Below, piece after piece: positions 48,830-57,873 of a stretch of 64,000 nt of DNA. The DNA lies in the NCBI RefSeq assembly GCF_016775475.1, contig NZ_JAEUXJ010000005.1:337235-401234 (forward strand), in the 5' to 3' direction. The DNA is from Belnapia mucosa. GTDB lineage: Bacteria; Pseudomonadota; Alphaproteobacteria; Acetobacterales; Acetobacteraceae. A program made the position numbers and the translations under genes. Position 1 is the stretch's first letter. Every line of letters begins with the position of its first letter. A model generated the notes under the pieces. That model saw only the letters and a list, made by a program, of their open reading frames with translations. It searched no databases and was not told the origin of the DNA.

Positions 48830-49251
48830 CGAGGCGCCTCCGCGGCTACGAAGCGAACTGGAAACGCCCCCCACATGGGGCGCCCATTCAACCTATACCG
48901 CGGACTTATAATCTGTTCACAACCGCTGGTGAAGCGGGCAGCGCGTCTCAATTTGTACCACAGGTTATCGCTGTCCCTTAGGTTGCCAAACCCTGACCTG
49001 TGTCAAACTCACGAATGCGTGATGTCGCAACCGTCGCAAAATTGCTGCGAAATCCTCGTCCAGCCACTTCCGGCGGGCTGAATCGGACCAAGAGCCCAGG
49101 TCCGTCGGCCCGGCCGTCCCAGTTCCCGAACCGGTGTAATGACTTGTCGCTGCCGGTGCCTCTAGATTGACCATGTCCCAACCGGTGGTTAAACATGCCC
49201 CCAGCAGCAGGCACCTGACCGGTGCCGAACTTTCTCGGCGGGGTGTTGGCC
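48830..49251. other. Divergent intergenic region of the two RTX genes
   Basis: This 422-bp gap is clearly less GC-rich than its surroundings. It carries the presumed promoters of the leftward large RTX gene and the rightward small RTX gene, plus a CCCC-ACAT-GGGG hairpin (48869-48880) in the leader of the large gene. No open frame here has recognisable content. Confidence 0.6.
48905..48933 (-). promoter_or_regulatory. Candidate sigma-70-type promoter of the large RTX gene
   Basis: On the minus strand TTCACC (48928-48933) and TATAAG (48905-48910) are separated by exactly 17 bp. They lie about 75-105 bp upstream of the RTX start codon in an AT-richer patch. Each hexamer matches the consensus at four or five of six positions. 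Confidence 0.35.
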
Positions 49252-50112
49252 ATGGCGGATTTTGCTTCGATACCGGGAGGCGCTTCCCTCCCCGCTGATA
49301 GCAGCAACAGCAGTTTCGACGCCTTCTATCATATCGAGACCGGCGGCACCTTCATCGACCGCAGCGCCGCGATCGGGCATTCGACCCTTGTGGATGCCTC
49401 TGGCGCGAACGGTGGGGTGGCTTTCAAGGGCAGCGACGCCTCGGACAGCGGCAACTTCGGCTTCCAGGGCAGCGCCCATGCCGACACGGTGAACGGCGCC
49501 GGCGGCAACGACAGCATCTCGCTCGGTGAGGGCAACAACTACGCCACCGGCGGCAGCGGCGACGACTCCATCACGGCCGGGTCGGGCAACGACACGGTTG
49601 TCGGCGGCACCGGCCACGACCAGATCTTCGGCGGCGATGGCGCCAACAACCTGCAGGGCGGCGACGGCAACGACACCGTATCGGGCGGCAGCGGCGCCGA
49701 CATGATCTCGGGCGGAGCGGGCAATGACAGCCTCTGGGGCGGCGCGGGCAACGATACGCTGATCGGCGGCGACGGCAACGACCGGTTCGCCGGCGCTGCT
49801 GGCGACGACCTGCTGATGGGCGGCTCGGGCGCGGATACCTTCGCCTATGACACCGGCTTCGGCGGCAACGACATCATCTCCGGCTTTACCTATGGCCAGG
49901 ACATGGTGGAGATCAAAGCCGGCATGGGCGGCATCAACGAGACCGGCGGCAACATCACGGGCTTCGACGGCTCGATCAACAAGATCGAGGTCGTGGGCAG
50001 CAGCGTGAAGGTCACCATCGGCAGCGATACGATCCTCATCAAGGGCATCAGCGGGGCCAGCGCCGCCGACCTCGCCGCCCATCCCGAGGCCTGGATCAAG
50101 ATCGCCCACTGA
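49252..50112 (+). CDS. Small RTX calcium-binding protein, type I secretion substrate
   Basis: A 286-residue protein. The N-terminal ~85 residues form a Ser/Ala/Gly-rich non-repeat region (FASIPGGASLPADSSNSSFD, FYHIETGGTFIDRSAAIGHS). RTX nonapeptides follow (~85-200: GGAGNDSLWGGAGNDTLIGG). The C-terminal region (~200-286) has FTYGQDMVEIKAG and ends LAAHPEAWIKIAH, like the folded C-terminal secretion modules of RTX proteins. There is no Sec signal. ATG 49252 is preferred over an in-frame GTG at 49222, though neither has a strong ribosome site. It directly precedes the glycosyltransferase-exporter cluster and may be its dedicated cargo. Confidence 0.83.
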   Translation: MADFASIPGGASLPADSSNSSFDAFYHIETGGTFIDRSAAIGHSTLVDASGANGGVAFKGSDASDSGNFGFQGSAHADTVNGAGGNDSISLGEGNNYATGGSGDDSITAGSGNDTVVGGTGHDQIFGGDGANNLQGGDGNDTVSGGSGADMISGGAGNDSLWGGAGNDTLIGGDGNDRFAGAAGDDLLMGGSGADTFAYDTGFGGNDIISGFTYGQDMVEIKAGMGGINETGGNITGFDGSINKIEVVGSSVKVTIGSDTILIKGISGASAADLAAHPEAWIKIAH

Positions 50113-50159
50113 ATGGTTGGATAAAGAGCACGGAAACCTTTAACTGATACCCGTGTCCC

Positions 50160-52400
50160 ATGGCGGCGGGGGTTAAGGTTCTGGACACTATCGGGCACCC
50201 GCCGGCGACATCTCAGGATGTCGCCGGTTCTGCTTTTGCGGCACTCCTGGCGCTCTCGTCCGGCATGGTGCTGCTCGGGCTCCGCGGCGGAATCCTCGGC
50301 ATCGATATGGGCAGCGTCTCGCTGGCCTCCGCCGCAGGTCCGGTCGAGCCACCGATGTCCTGGCAGAGCGTGCCAGTCGGGGATGGCGAACTCCTCTCCC
50401 TCCTCCTCCTCCGGGCCCAGCCGGGGGTCGAGCCCGGCACGACCCTCCTTGTCACTGACGAGCTGGGTGGGTCGGCCTCGCTGGAGCTGCTCCCCGCCGA
50501 AAGCCTCCAATCCCTGCTCGACGCCGCCCCGCCCGCCTCCATCCTCCGGGTCGCCGGCTTCATCGCCTCCCGCGCCATCCGGCCCTTCCGCCGCGGGGAT
50601 GATGCGGCGCTGGCCGCCGCCTGCCATGCGCTGGCCGCCCAGGCAGGCGCGCCGGAACGCCATGCCACGCCCGTCGCCCTCTGCGGCGAGGATGTCCAGA
50701 TCTGGTCCCTGCCCCGCGACCTGGCCCCGGCACCGACCACCTCCCTGGTGATCGGCCGGCACCGGCTGCGCCAGGCCAGCCATGCCGGCGGCATGCTGCT
50801 CCTCGCCGACCGGCGGTTCGAGGGCGGCTATCTCCTCCCCGCCGCGGGCGGCGAGGGGCCAGTCCACCTTGCCCCAGCCTCCGGCCGGCTGCCGACGCTC
50901 GGGGAGCTGGCGCGGCGGACCGATGCTCCGGGCCGCGCCCTCTACCGCGCCGCCCTGCAGGAATTATCGCGCCGCGCCGCCGAGGATGAGGCGATGCGCC
51001 GCCTGCTGCGCGACCATCTGGTCCTGGCGCCGTTGCAGCCCCTCACCCAGGTCACCGAGCTGGAGGAGCCCTTCGGCGGAGCGCTGGAGATGGCGCTCGA
51101 TGACCATGCCGGCGGGCTCTTCCTCCGCGGCTGGCTGCGCGACCCGCTGGGCCTGATCGGCCAGCTCACCCTGCAAGGCAGCCTCGGCAACCTGGTGCTG
51201 CAGGATGGGCAGCTGATCCGCTTTCCCCGCCCGGATCTGGTGAAGAAATTCGCCGAGGCGCCGCATGGCAGCCCCGGCATCCGCGCCGGCTTCGTCCTCC
51301 ATCTGCCCGAAGCGGCGGCCAAGCCCTCGGCGCAATGGCGGCTGCGGGTGCGGCTGCGCAGCGGGGACCAGGTGACGCTGGTCGCCCCGCCGGCCATCAC
51401 CACGCCGCTGCTGGCGCGCGACCGCATCCTCGGCGCCATCGCGCCGCCGCATGTCACGCCGGAGATCCTGACGCGCTGCATCGCCCCGCCGGTGGAGCGG
51501 CTGCACCGCCGCATCATGGAGGCGCGGCAGCCGCCCGAAGTGGTGCGGATCGGGCCGGTGGTGGCCGATCCGGTCATCAGCCTGATCGTGCCGATCTACC
51601 GCAATGTCCACTATCTGCGGCACCAGCTGGCCGCCATCGCCCGCGACCCCGCCCTGCGGCAGGCCGAGCTCATCTATGTGCTCGACAGCCCCGAGCAGCG
51701 GGAGGAGCTGGAATTCATGCTGCGCGGACAGTACGGCATCACCCGCCAGCCGGTCACCCTGGTCGTGCAGCCGGCCAATTACGGCTATGGCAGCGCCTGC
51801 AATGCCGGCGTGGCGGAAGCCCGGGCGCCGGTGCTGCTGCTGCTCAATTCCGATGTGGTGCCGGCCGGCCGCGGCTGGCTGGCCCCGCTGCTCGGCACGC
51901 TCGCGGCAGCACCGCATCTCGTCGCGGTCGGGCCGAAGCTGCTCTACGCCAATGATTCGCTGCAACATGCCGGCCTCTATTTTGAGAGGCCGGAGACAGG
52001 CGACTGGCACAACAACCACTACTACAAGGGCCTGCCGCGGCGCTTCCCGCGGGCCGAGCGGCCGCGCGAGGTCCCCGGCATCACCGGCGCCGCCTTCTGC
52101 GTCCGGCGCGAGGCCTTCCAGAAGGTGGGTGGCTTCACCACCGACTACGTGGTCGGCGACTATGAAGACTCCGACCTCTGCCTGAAGCTGCGGGCCGATG
52201 GCGGCGGGATCGGCTATGTTCCGGCCGCCGAGCTTTACCATTTCGAACGGCAGTCGATCACGCTGCATACCGGCTACACCCGCAGCCTGACGGCGACCTA
52301 TAACCGCAACCTGCACCATCGGCGCTGGTCCACGGACATCGCCGCGCTCATGGCGCGGGATTGGCCGCTCGACAGCATCCCCGCGGTCGGGCCGGGCTGA
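50160..52400 (+). CDS. Multidomain family 2 glycosyltransferase
   Basis: A 746-residue protein. Residues ~1-290 are unrecognised. Residues ~300-400 form a beta-rich accessory domain (GGLFLRGWLRDPLGLIGQL...RPDLVKKF...GFVLHLPEA). From ~465 there is a GT2 catalytic domain: VISLIVPIYRNVHYLRHQL, VVQPANYGYGSACNAGVAEA, the metal-binding LLLLNSDVVPAG and GITGAAFCVRREAFQKVGGF, then DYEDSDLCLKLRADG. This GT2 subtype is common in rhamnosyl- and glycan-extending enzymes. It starts 47 bp after the small RTX gene and 5 bp before the GT4 gene. Donor and acceptor are unknown. Confidence 0.85.
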   Translation: MAAGVKVLDTIGHPPATSQDVAGSAFAALLALSSGMVLLGLRGGILGIDMGSVSLASAAGPVEPPMSWQSVPVGDGELLSLLLLRAQPGVEPGTTLLVTDELGGSASLELLPAESLQSLLDAAPPASILRVAGFIASRAIRPFRRGDDAALAAACHALAAQAGAPERHATPVALCGEDVQIWSLPRDLAPAPTTSLVIGRHRLRQASHAGGMLLLADRRFEGGYLLPAAGGEGPVHLAPASGRLPTLGELARRTDAPGRALYRAALQELSRRAAEDEAMRRLLRDHLVLAPLQPLTQVTELEEPFGGALEMALDDHAGGLFLRGWLRDPLGLIGQLTLQGSLGNLVLQDGQLIRFPRPDLVKKFAEAPHGSPGIRAGFVLHLPEAAAKPSAQWRLRVRLRSGDQVTLVAPPAITTPLLARDRILGAIAPPHVTPEILTRCIAPPVERLHRRIMEARQPPEVVRIGPVVADPVISLIVPIYRNVHYLRHQLAAIARDPALRQAELIYVLDSPEQREELEFMLRGQYGITRQPVTLVVQPANYGYGSACNAGVAEARAPVLLLLNSDVVPAGRGWLAPLLGTLAAAPHLVAVGPKLLYANDSLQHAGLYFERPETGDWHNNHYYKGLPRRFPRAERPREVPGITGAAFCVRREAFQKVGGFTTDYVVGDYEDSDLCLKLRADGGGIGYVPAAELYHFERQSITLHTGYTRSLTATYNRNLHHRRWSTDIAALMARDWPLDSIPAVGPG

Positions 52401-52405
52401 CCGCC

Positions 52406-53650
52406 ATGCGCGTCCTTTTCCTCTGCCATAACCATCCCGCCCTCCAGGCTGGCGGGACCGAGATCTTCGCGCGCAACCTGTTCCGCGAGCTGCGGGACCG
52501 GCATGGCGTCGAAGGCCTGCTGCTCGCCGCCGTGACCAGCACCCATCGCGAGGCGCTGCCCGGCACCATGATCCAGGCGGCGGGCCAGGCGACCGACGAA
52601 TGGCTGCTCTGGCTCGACCATTTCGACCGCTTCTTCCTCTCGCAGCCGGACACCTATGGGCTGGCGACGCTGGCGCCGCTGATCGAGGAGCTGGCGCCCG
52701 ACATCGTGCATATCCATCACCTGCTGCAGATCGGCGTCGAGACCATCGACCTGATCCGCCGCGTGGCGCCGCGGGCACGGCTGGTCTTCACGGCGCATGA
52801 CTTCTTTCCGCTCTGTCCGCAGGAAGGCCAGTTGCTGACGACGGAAGGAAGGCTTTGCCACGGGCCGAGCCTGGATGGCTGCCTGCGCTGCTTCCCCGGC
52901 CGCCCGCCCGCCGACCTGGCCATGCGCCAGTTGCAGATGCGGGACCTGCTCGGCGATTTCGACCGCATCCTGGTGCCGAGCCAATTCGCGCTCGGGCGCT
53001 ACCTCGCCGATGGCTGGCCGGCGCCGCGCTTCGCGGTGATGCCGAACGGCGTGCCGGAAGGCCCGGCCGTGCCGGCCCGCCCGGCACCGGATGGGCGGCG
53101 CGACCGCTTCGGCTTCTTCGGCCATATCAACCGTTTCAAGGGCAGCCTGATGCTGCTGCGGGCCTCGCGGATGCTGAGCGAGGCGCGGGTGGCGCACCGG
53201 GTCACTCTGCATGGCGGCGCCGCCTACCAGTCCGAAGCCTTCATGGCGGAATTCGAGGCCGATCTGGCCCGCGCCCCGGATGCCAGCTTTCGCGGCGCCT
53301 ATGCGCCGGAGGAGCTGGGCCGGCTGATGGAGGCGGTGGACTGGGTCGTCATCCCCTCGATCTGGTGGGAGAATGCGCCGCTGGTGGTGCAGGAAGCCTT
53401 CCGCCACCGCCGGCCGGTGATCTGCAGCGGCATCGGCGGCACCGCCGAAATGGTCCGCAACGGGATCGACGGGCTGCATGCCCCGGTGCGCGATCCGGCC
53501 GGGCTGGCAGCGGTGCTGCGCCGCGCCGCCGAGACACCGGGCCTTTGGGACGGGCTGGTCGAAGGGATTCGCGCGCCGGTCGGATTGGCCGAGGCGGCGC
53601 GTGAACACCTTAAACTCTATCAAGCTGCATTGGCGGACGCTGCCGCCTAA
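52406..53650 (+). CDS. Family 4 glycosyltransferase
   Basis: GT-B fold enzyme, 414 residues. N-terminal MRVLFLCHNHPALQAGGTEIF, a Cys-containing insertion (FPLCPQEGQLLTTEGRLCHG, DGCLRCFPGRPP) typical of one GT4 subgroup, FGFFGHINRFKGSLMLLRA near residue 235 and the EX7E-type IPSIWWENAPLVVQEAFRHRRPV near 330. It begins 5 bp after the GT2 gene, with weak ribosome-site sequence, so it is probably coupled to it. Acceptor could be a polyprenyl glycan or a surface protein; unknown. Confidence 0.88.
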   Translation: MRVLFLCHNHPALQAGGTEIFARNLFRELRDRHGVEGLLLAAVTSTHREALPGTMIQAAGQATDEWLLWLDHFDRFFLSQPDTYGLATLAPLIEELAPDIVHIHHLLQIGVETIDLIRRVAPRARLVFTAHDFFPLCPQEGQLLTTEGRLCHGPSLDGCLRCFPGRPPADLAMRQLQMRDLLGDFDRILVPSQFALGRYLADGWPAPRFAVMPNGVPEGPAVPARPAPDGRRDRFGFFGHINRFKGSLMLLRASRMLSEARVAHRVTLHGGAAYQSEAFMAEFEADLARAPDASFRGAYAPEELGRLMEAVDWVVIPSIWWENAPLVVQEAFRHRRPVICSGIGGTAEMVRNGIDGLHAPVRDPAGLAAVLRRAAETPGLWDGLVEGIRAPVGLAEAAREHLKLYQAALADAAA

Positions 53651-53681
53651 ACTGCAACCCTTGTCAGGGAAGCCACTGCCA

Positions 53682-54416
53682 ATGTCCGTCGATACCATCC
53701 TCTCCCCGGACGCCGAGGATCTTGCCACGTCGCTGCAGGACGAGCCGGAGCGGGCGGAGATCGAAGCTTCCGATGTGCGGGGGCTGATCGACAATGCGAC
53801 GGCCGACCGGCTTTACGGCTGGGCCTGGGACGCGGCGCACCCGGGCTATCGGGTGAAGGTCGAGCTGCGGCTGGCCGGTGAGGTGGTGGCAACCACGGTC
53901 GCCGACAATGCGCGGCCGGACCTGGCCAAGCATGGCATCGGCGATGGCTGCCACGCCTTCGAATTCCCGCTGAAGCGGGAGTGGTTCCGCAAGCTGCGCG
54001 AGCTGAGCGCCGTCGCCTATGGCAAGGATGGCAGCGACTTCCTGGTGCCGGTGCATGCCCGCCGCGGCGAGGACATGCTGGTGCCGGCGGAGACCACGGC
54101 GCAGCTCCAGACCGTGGCGGAGAGCCTGCTCGCAGAATATAGCGCCGTCCGGCGGGAGCTGCAGGACTTGCGCGAACGCCATGCGGCGTTGCCGACGCCA
54201 GAGGCGGCGGAGGCCGCGGCCCAGGAGACGCGGGAGCGGCTGGAGGCGATGGAGCTCTGGCTCGCGCGGCTCGACGACAGGGTGGCGAATATGGCGCTGC
54301 CCGGCACCGCCAGATCCACCCGGACGATTGACAGCTGGCAGGTGGTGCTGACGGCCATCCTGACCAGCGCATTGTGTTCCATCAGCGTCCTCCTTGTTTT
54401 TCGCTTCGGGATCTGA
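53682..54416 (+). CDS. Tail-anchored coiled-coil protein with GT-associated N-terminal domain
   Basis: A 244-residue protein of unknown function. Residues ~25-115 form a beta-rich domain with DRLYGWAWDAAHPGYRVKVE, ARPDLAKHGIGDGCHAFEF and PLKREWF, resembling accessory domains attached to glycosyltransferases. Residues ~130-205 are coiled coil (LLAEYSAVRRELQDLRERHA, ETRERLEAMELWLARL). A single C-terminal helix (VVLTAILTSALCSISVLLVF) ends the protein three residues later, so it should be a C-tail-anchored protein with its bulk in the cytoplasm. It lies between the GT pair and the exporter genes, 5 bp before the first ABC gene. It may link glycan assembly with export. Confidence 0.7.
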   Translation: MSVDTILSPDAEDLATSLQDEPERAEIEASDVRGLIDNATADRLYGWAWDAAHPGYRVKVELRLAGEVVATTVADNARPDLAKHGIGDGCHAFEFPLKREWFRKLRELSAVAYGKDGSDFLVPVHARRGEDMLVPAETTAQLQTVAESLLAEYSAVRRELQDLRERHAALPTPEAAEAAAQETRERLEAMELWLARLDDRVANMALPGTARSTRTIDSWQVVLTAILTSALCSISVLLVFRFGI

Positions 54417-54421
54417 CGAGG

Positions 54422-56167
54422 ATGGCTCAGGCGCCGACAGACGGCTCGCCCAATGCACTGCTGCGGGAAGCGATCGAGGAGGTCAAGAAGACCGCCTTCA
54501 CCATGCTGCGGTCGCTGGCAGTGCTTTTGGTGCTCAGCATCCTGCTGGGCTACGCTATCCTATTCGCCTTTCGCAGCCTGTCGCGTTCCATCCCTTATAC
54601 GCACAGCCATGACTCGCTCATCTCCGGGGTAGCGATCTGGCTCATCCTGCTGGTCACTGCCGTCATCATCGAGCAGTTCAAGGGCATCATCATTCGGCAG
54701 CTGTCATCCTATGTCACGCGGCGGATGAGCGTACCGGCGGTGCTGGCGCTGGCACAGCGCGCGGGCCGGCCGGAATCCACCGCCGGTGCGGCGCTGACGG
54801 ACCTGGAAACGGTTCGTTCCTCGCTGAACGAATTCACCGTGCGGGCACTGATCGGCATTGCGACAGTACCCTTCATGCTGGCTTTCGTCCCGTTCATCCA
54901 TTGGGTCTGCCTGCTTCTCGCGGTGTTCTTCTGCAGTCTGGCCGGGTTGCTGAGCATGGCGCTCGCACGCGCCACCCGGAAAGAAGGCGCCCTGGCTTCG
55001 GATGGCGTCAGCCAGGCCTATGGGCTGGCGGCCGATGCCATGCGGTCCGGCGAGGCCATCCTGGCCATGGGTATCCTGCCACGCCTGGCCCAGTCCTGGA
55101 TCGGGATCAGCACCCAGGCAGCAGGCGATGCCTGGCGGGCACGGCTGCTGGCCGCCCGGCTCCGACTGGCGCTCGATATCGTCCTTGAGGCCTTCCGAGG
55201 CTCGATCATGTTCACCCTGGTCTTCCTGACCTTCGCTGGCGCGAATGTGGCGGGCATGTTCGCGGTGGCGACTTTCCTCGTCTTCCGTCTCATCCAGCCC
55301 TTCGGCACGATCGGCATCGTCATGCAAAATCTGGGCGAGGCGCGCGCCGCCTGGAACCGACTCAACTCGATCCTGTCGGACACGCCGCTGCCGCCCGAGG
55401 GCATCGCGTTTCCCTGCCCTCAGGGGCGGCTCGTCGTCGAGCACATGTCCTTCACCTTCCGCGGGCCGCAGCCGGTCCTGCTGCGCAATATCGACCTGAC
55501 CCTGGAGCCAGGCACGGTCCTGGCGGTCGTGGGAGCCTCCGGCAGCGGCAAATCCACTTTGCTGCGCGTCCTGCTCGGCCTCCATCGCCCGGCCATGGGC
55601 GGGGTTTATCTCGACGGGCATTCGACCAGCCAATGGGATCGCCGCGACTTCGCCCGCCATGTCGGCTTCCTGCCGCAGCAGCCCTTGCTGTCCCGCGGCA
55701 CCGTGGCCGAGGTGATTGCCCGGTTGGACGAGCCAGACATGGCCCTGGTCGTGGAGGCTGCGCGACGCGCCGGCGCCCATGAGATCATCGTCGGCCTGCC
55801 TTTCGGCTATGCCACGACCGTCAGCGGTAATTACCAGCTCTCGATGGGCCAGCGGCACCGGATCGCCATCGCGCGCGCCCTGTATGGCCGCCCCAAGCTC
55901 CTGCTGCTGGACGAATTGGCCGGCTCCCTCGACAAGGAGGGAGAGGCGCAGATCGCGGCGCTGCTACACGACCTGAAACGCGAGGGCGTATCGGTGGTCT
56001 TCACGACCCACCGGCCCGGCCTCATCGCGGCGGCGGACCGGGTGATGGCGCTGCGGAACGGCACGCTCGTCCCGACAGGGGAGGATTCCCTGATGCTGAG
56101 CGGTCCGGGCCGCCGGGCCCTCCCCTCCAAGCCTCCGGCGCTGACGAGGAAGGCGGAAGCCGCATGA
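54422..56167 (+). CDS. Type I secretion-type ABC transporter, subunit 1
   Basis: A 581-residue half-transporter (permease plus ATPase, PrtD/RTX-exporter type). Six hydrophobic helices lie within residues ~30-295. ATPase: Walker A GASGSGKST near residue 380, C-loop LSMGQRHR (Gly to Met at the third position), Walker B LLLLDELAGSLD and H-loop FTTHRPG. There is no peptidase-like N-terminal domain. The ATG at 54422 has GACGAGG upstream. The stop overlaps the second ABC gene by 4 bp. Co-transcription of two different half-transporters before an HlyD gene suggests a heterodimeric exporter. Confidence 0.88.
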   Translation: MAQAPTDGSPNALLREAIEEVKKTAFTMLRSLAVLLVLSILLGYAILFAFRSLSRSIPYTHSHDSLISGVAIWLILLVTAVIIEQFKGIIIRQLSSYVTRRMSVPAVLALAQRAGRPESTAGAALTDLETVRSSLNEFTVRALIGIATVPFMLAFVPFIHWVCLLLAVFFCSLAGLLSMALARATRKEGALASDGVSQAYGLAADAMRSGEAILAMGILPRLAQSWIGISTQAAGDAWRARLLAARLRLALDIVLEAFRGSIMFTLVFLTFAGANVAGMFAVATFLVFRLIQPFGTIGIVMQNLGEARAAWNRLNSILSDTPLPPEGIAFPCPQGRLVVEHMSFTFRGPQPVLLRNIDLTLEPGTVLAVVGASGSGKSTLLRVLLGLHRPAMGGVYLDGHSTSQWDRRDFARHVGFLPQQPLLSRGTVAEVIARLDEPDMALVVEAARRAGAHEIIVGLPFGYATTVSGNYQLSMGQRHRIAIARALYGRPKLLLLDELAGSLDKEGEAQIAALLHDLKREGVSVVFTTHRPGLIAAADRVMALRNGTLVPTGEDSLMLSGPGRRALPSKPPALTRKAEAA

Positions 56168-57873
56168 CCACGAGCATGGTCAGCTCCAATCCGTTGAAGC
56201 TCCGGCGCTTCGGCGTCACGCCCGCCTTCGTCTTCACGCTCGTGCTGCTGACCCTGGGCTGCACGATCGGCATCTTCAATATGGTGATGAGCACCGGCCA
56301 CCTGGTTGATGGCGTCATGGAGACGCGCAACATCGACACAATCTACGGCCTGTTGGCAGTGTTCGTCACCGCCATCATCCTGTCCAATCTGTTCTTCTAC
56401 CTGCGCCTGCGCCTGCTCGATTCAGTTGCCGAGCGGTTCGGCCTGGCCCTGAGGACCGAAGCGCTGCAAGCCGCTGTTCGCAGTGCCGTCCGCGCCGACA
56501 TCGTCTCCGGCCTTACCGTGCTGCAGGACATCACCTCGGTCCAGCGCTTCATCAGTGGCGGCTCGATCGCAAGCGCGCTCGACATCATCGGCGGCGTCGT
56601 CTGCCTCGCTTTCGTCTTCTATCTGGACACCGGCTTCGGCTGGATCACCTCCGGCAATATCCTGCTGACCTTGGTTGTCGCCTGGCTCATCCGCCGGGCC
56701 GCGAACCGCAAGAACAAAGATGCCGCCGCCGATCCTGCCATGATCTCCGCGGAGATGTCGGGACAGCTCCTGCATCCCGACCTGGTGCGCGGCCTCGGCC
56801 AGCTTCCGGCCACGCTGGTCCGCTGGCACCGCCGCTACGACGCGGCGCTCACCGCCACCCAGGCCTTCGATGCTCGGGTCAGCGCGCTTATGGAGCTGCA
56901 AGGCCTTCTCTTCAGCGTTTGCAGCGTCCTGATCTTCGTCCATGGCCTGCTGCTGATCATTGCAGGCACCGGCACCATTGGCCTGATGATCGCGGCCTTC
57001 ATGATGTCCAACCACGCCATGGGCGCCTTCGGAGTCATCCTGGGTCAGTGGGAAGTCTGGCAGCAAGGTACCAGCGCCTGGCAGCGCCTGCGGAACCTCA
57101 TCCGGGACGAAGGCGCCCCGCAATTGCGGCCCATCGACCATGACGCACAGATCGGCCTGGTGATTGAGAATGTCACCTTCTGGCCGGAGGGCCGGGCGAA
57201 GCCGATCATCCACAAGCTGAGCATGACGCTACCGCCCGGCTGTGTCGTCGTGATCCAGGGCCGCAACGGCGTCGGCAAGAGCACGCTGCTCCGCCTCGTG
57301 CTCGGCCTGTTGCCGCCGACCGAAGGCCGGATCCTGCTCGACCGCCAGGACACGCATTACTGCGACCGCGCCGAGTTCGGCATGCGGATCGGCTACCTGC
57401 CACAGGACATTCAGCTCTTCGAAGCCGATATCATGACCAATATCGGCCGCGGCCCCAACCCCTCACCCGAGCATGTGGTCGCGGCCGCGCGTGCGGCGGG
57501 CGCGCATACCATGATCGGCCGCCTTCCCCTCGGCTATCAGACCCCGGCCGGGCAGAGCGCCGGCCTCTCCAGCGGCGAACAGCGCCTGGTCGGGCTGGCG
57601 CGGGCACTCTATGGCAGCCCGCGCCTGCTCGTGCTCGACGAGCCCGAGGTCGGGCTGGACGGCAATGCGCGCAATGCGCTGCGGAATGGGGTCGAGCGTG
57701 CGCGGGCGGATGGCGGCATCGTACTGATCGTCAGCCATGAGGCGGAGACCTGGCTCGATATCGCCGATCTCAAGCTGAAGCTGGAAGCGGGCGGGACATG
57801 GTCCCTCGACCCCACTCGGCCGGAACCGGCCGCGGAGCAATCCAAGGAGCCGCATCTTGCGCAGCCTCGTTAA
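56164..57873 (+). CDS. Type I secretion-type ABC transporter, subunit 2
   Basis: A 569-residue half-transporter, clearly different in sequence from subunit 1. Hydrophobic helices lie near residues 20-40, 60-80, 135-175 and 245-290. ATPase: Walker A QGRNGVGKST near residue 365, C-loop AGLSSGEQR, Walker B LLVLDEPEVGLD and H-loop IVSHEAE, all consistent with an active site. The C-terminal ~25 residues are hydrophilic. The start overlaps subunit 1 by 4 bp and its end overlaps the HlyD gene by 17 bp, so all three are likely made in step. Confidence 0.87.
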   Translation: MTTSMVSSNPLKLRRFGVTPAFVFTLVLLTLGCTIGIFNMVMSTGHLVDGVMETRNIDTIYGLLAVFVTAIILSNLFFYLRLRLLDSVAERFGLALRTEALQAAVRSAVRADIVSGLTVLQDITSVQRFISGGSIASALDIIGGVVCLAFVFYLDTGFGWITSGNILLTLVVAWLIRRAANRKNKDAAADPAMISAEMSGQLLHPDLVRGLGQLPATLVRWHRRYDAALTATQAFDARVSALMELQGLLFSVCSVLIFVHGLLLIIAGTGTIGLMIAAFMMSNHAMGAFGVILGQWEVWQQGTSAWQRLRNLIRDEGAPQLRPIDHDAQIGLVIENVTFWPEGRAKPIIHKLSMTLPPGCVVVIQGRNGVGKSTLLRLVLGLLPPTEGRILLDRQDTHYCDRAEFGMRIGYLPQDIQLFEADIMTNIGRGPNPSPEHVVAAARAAGAHTMIGRLPLGYQTPAGQSAGLSSGEQRLVGLARALYGSPRLLVLDEPEVGLDGNARNALRNGVERARADGGIVLIVSHEAETWLDIADLKLKLEAGGTWSLDPTRPEPAAEQSKEPHLAQPR

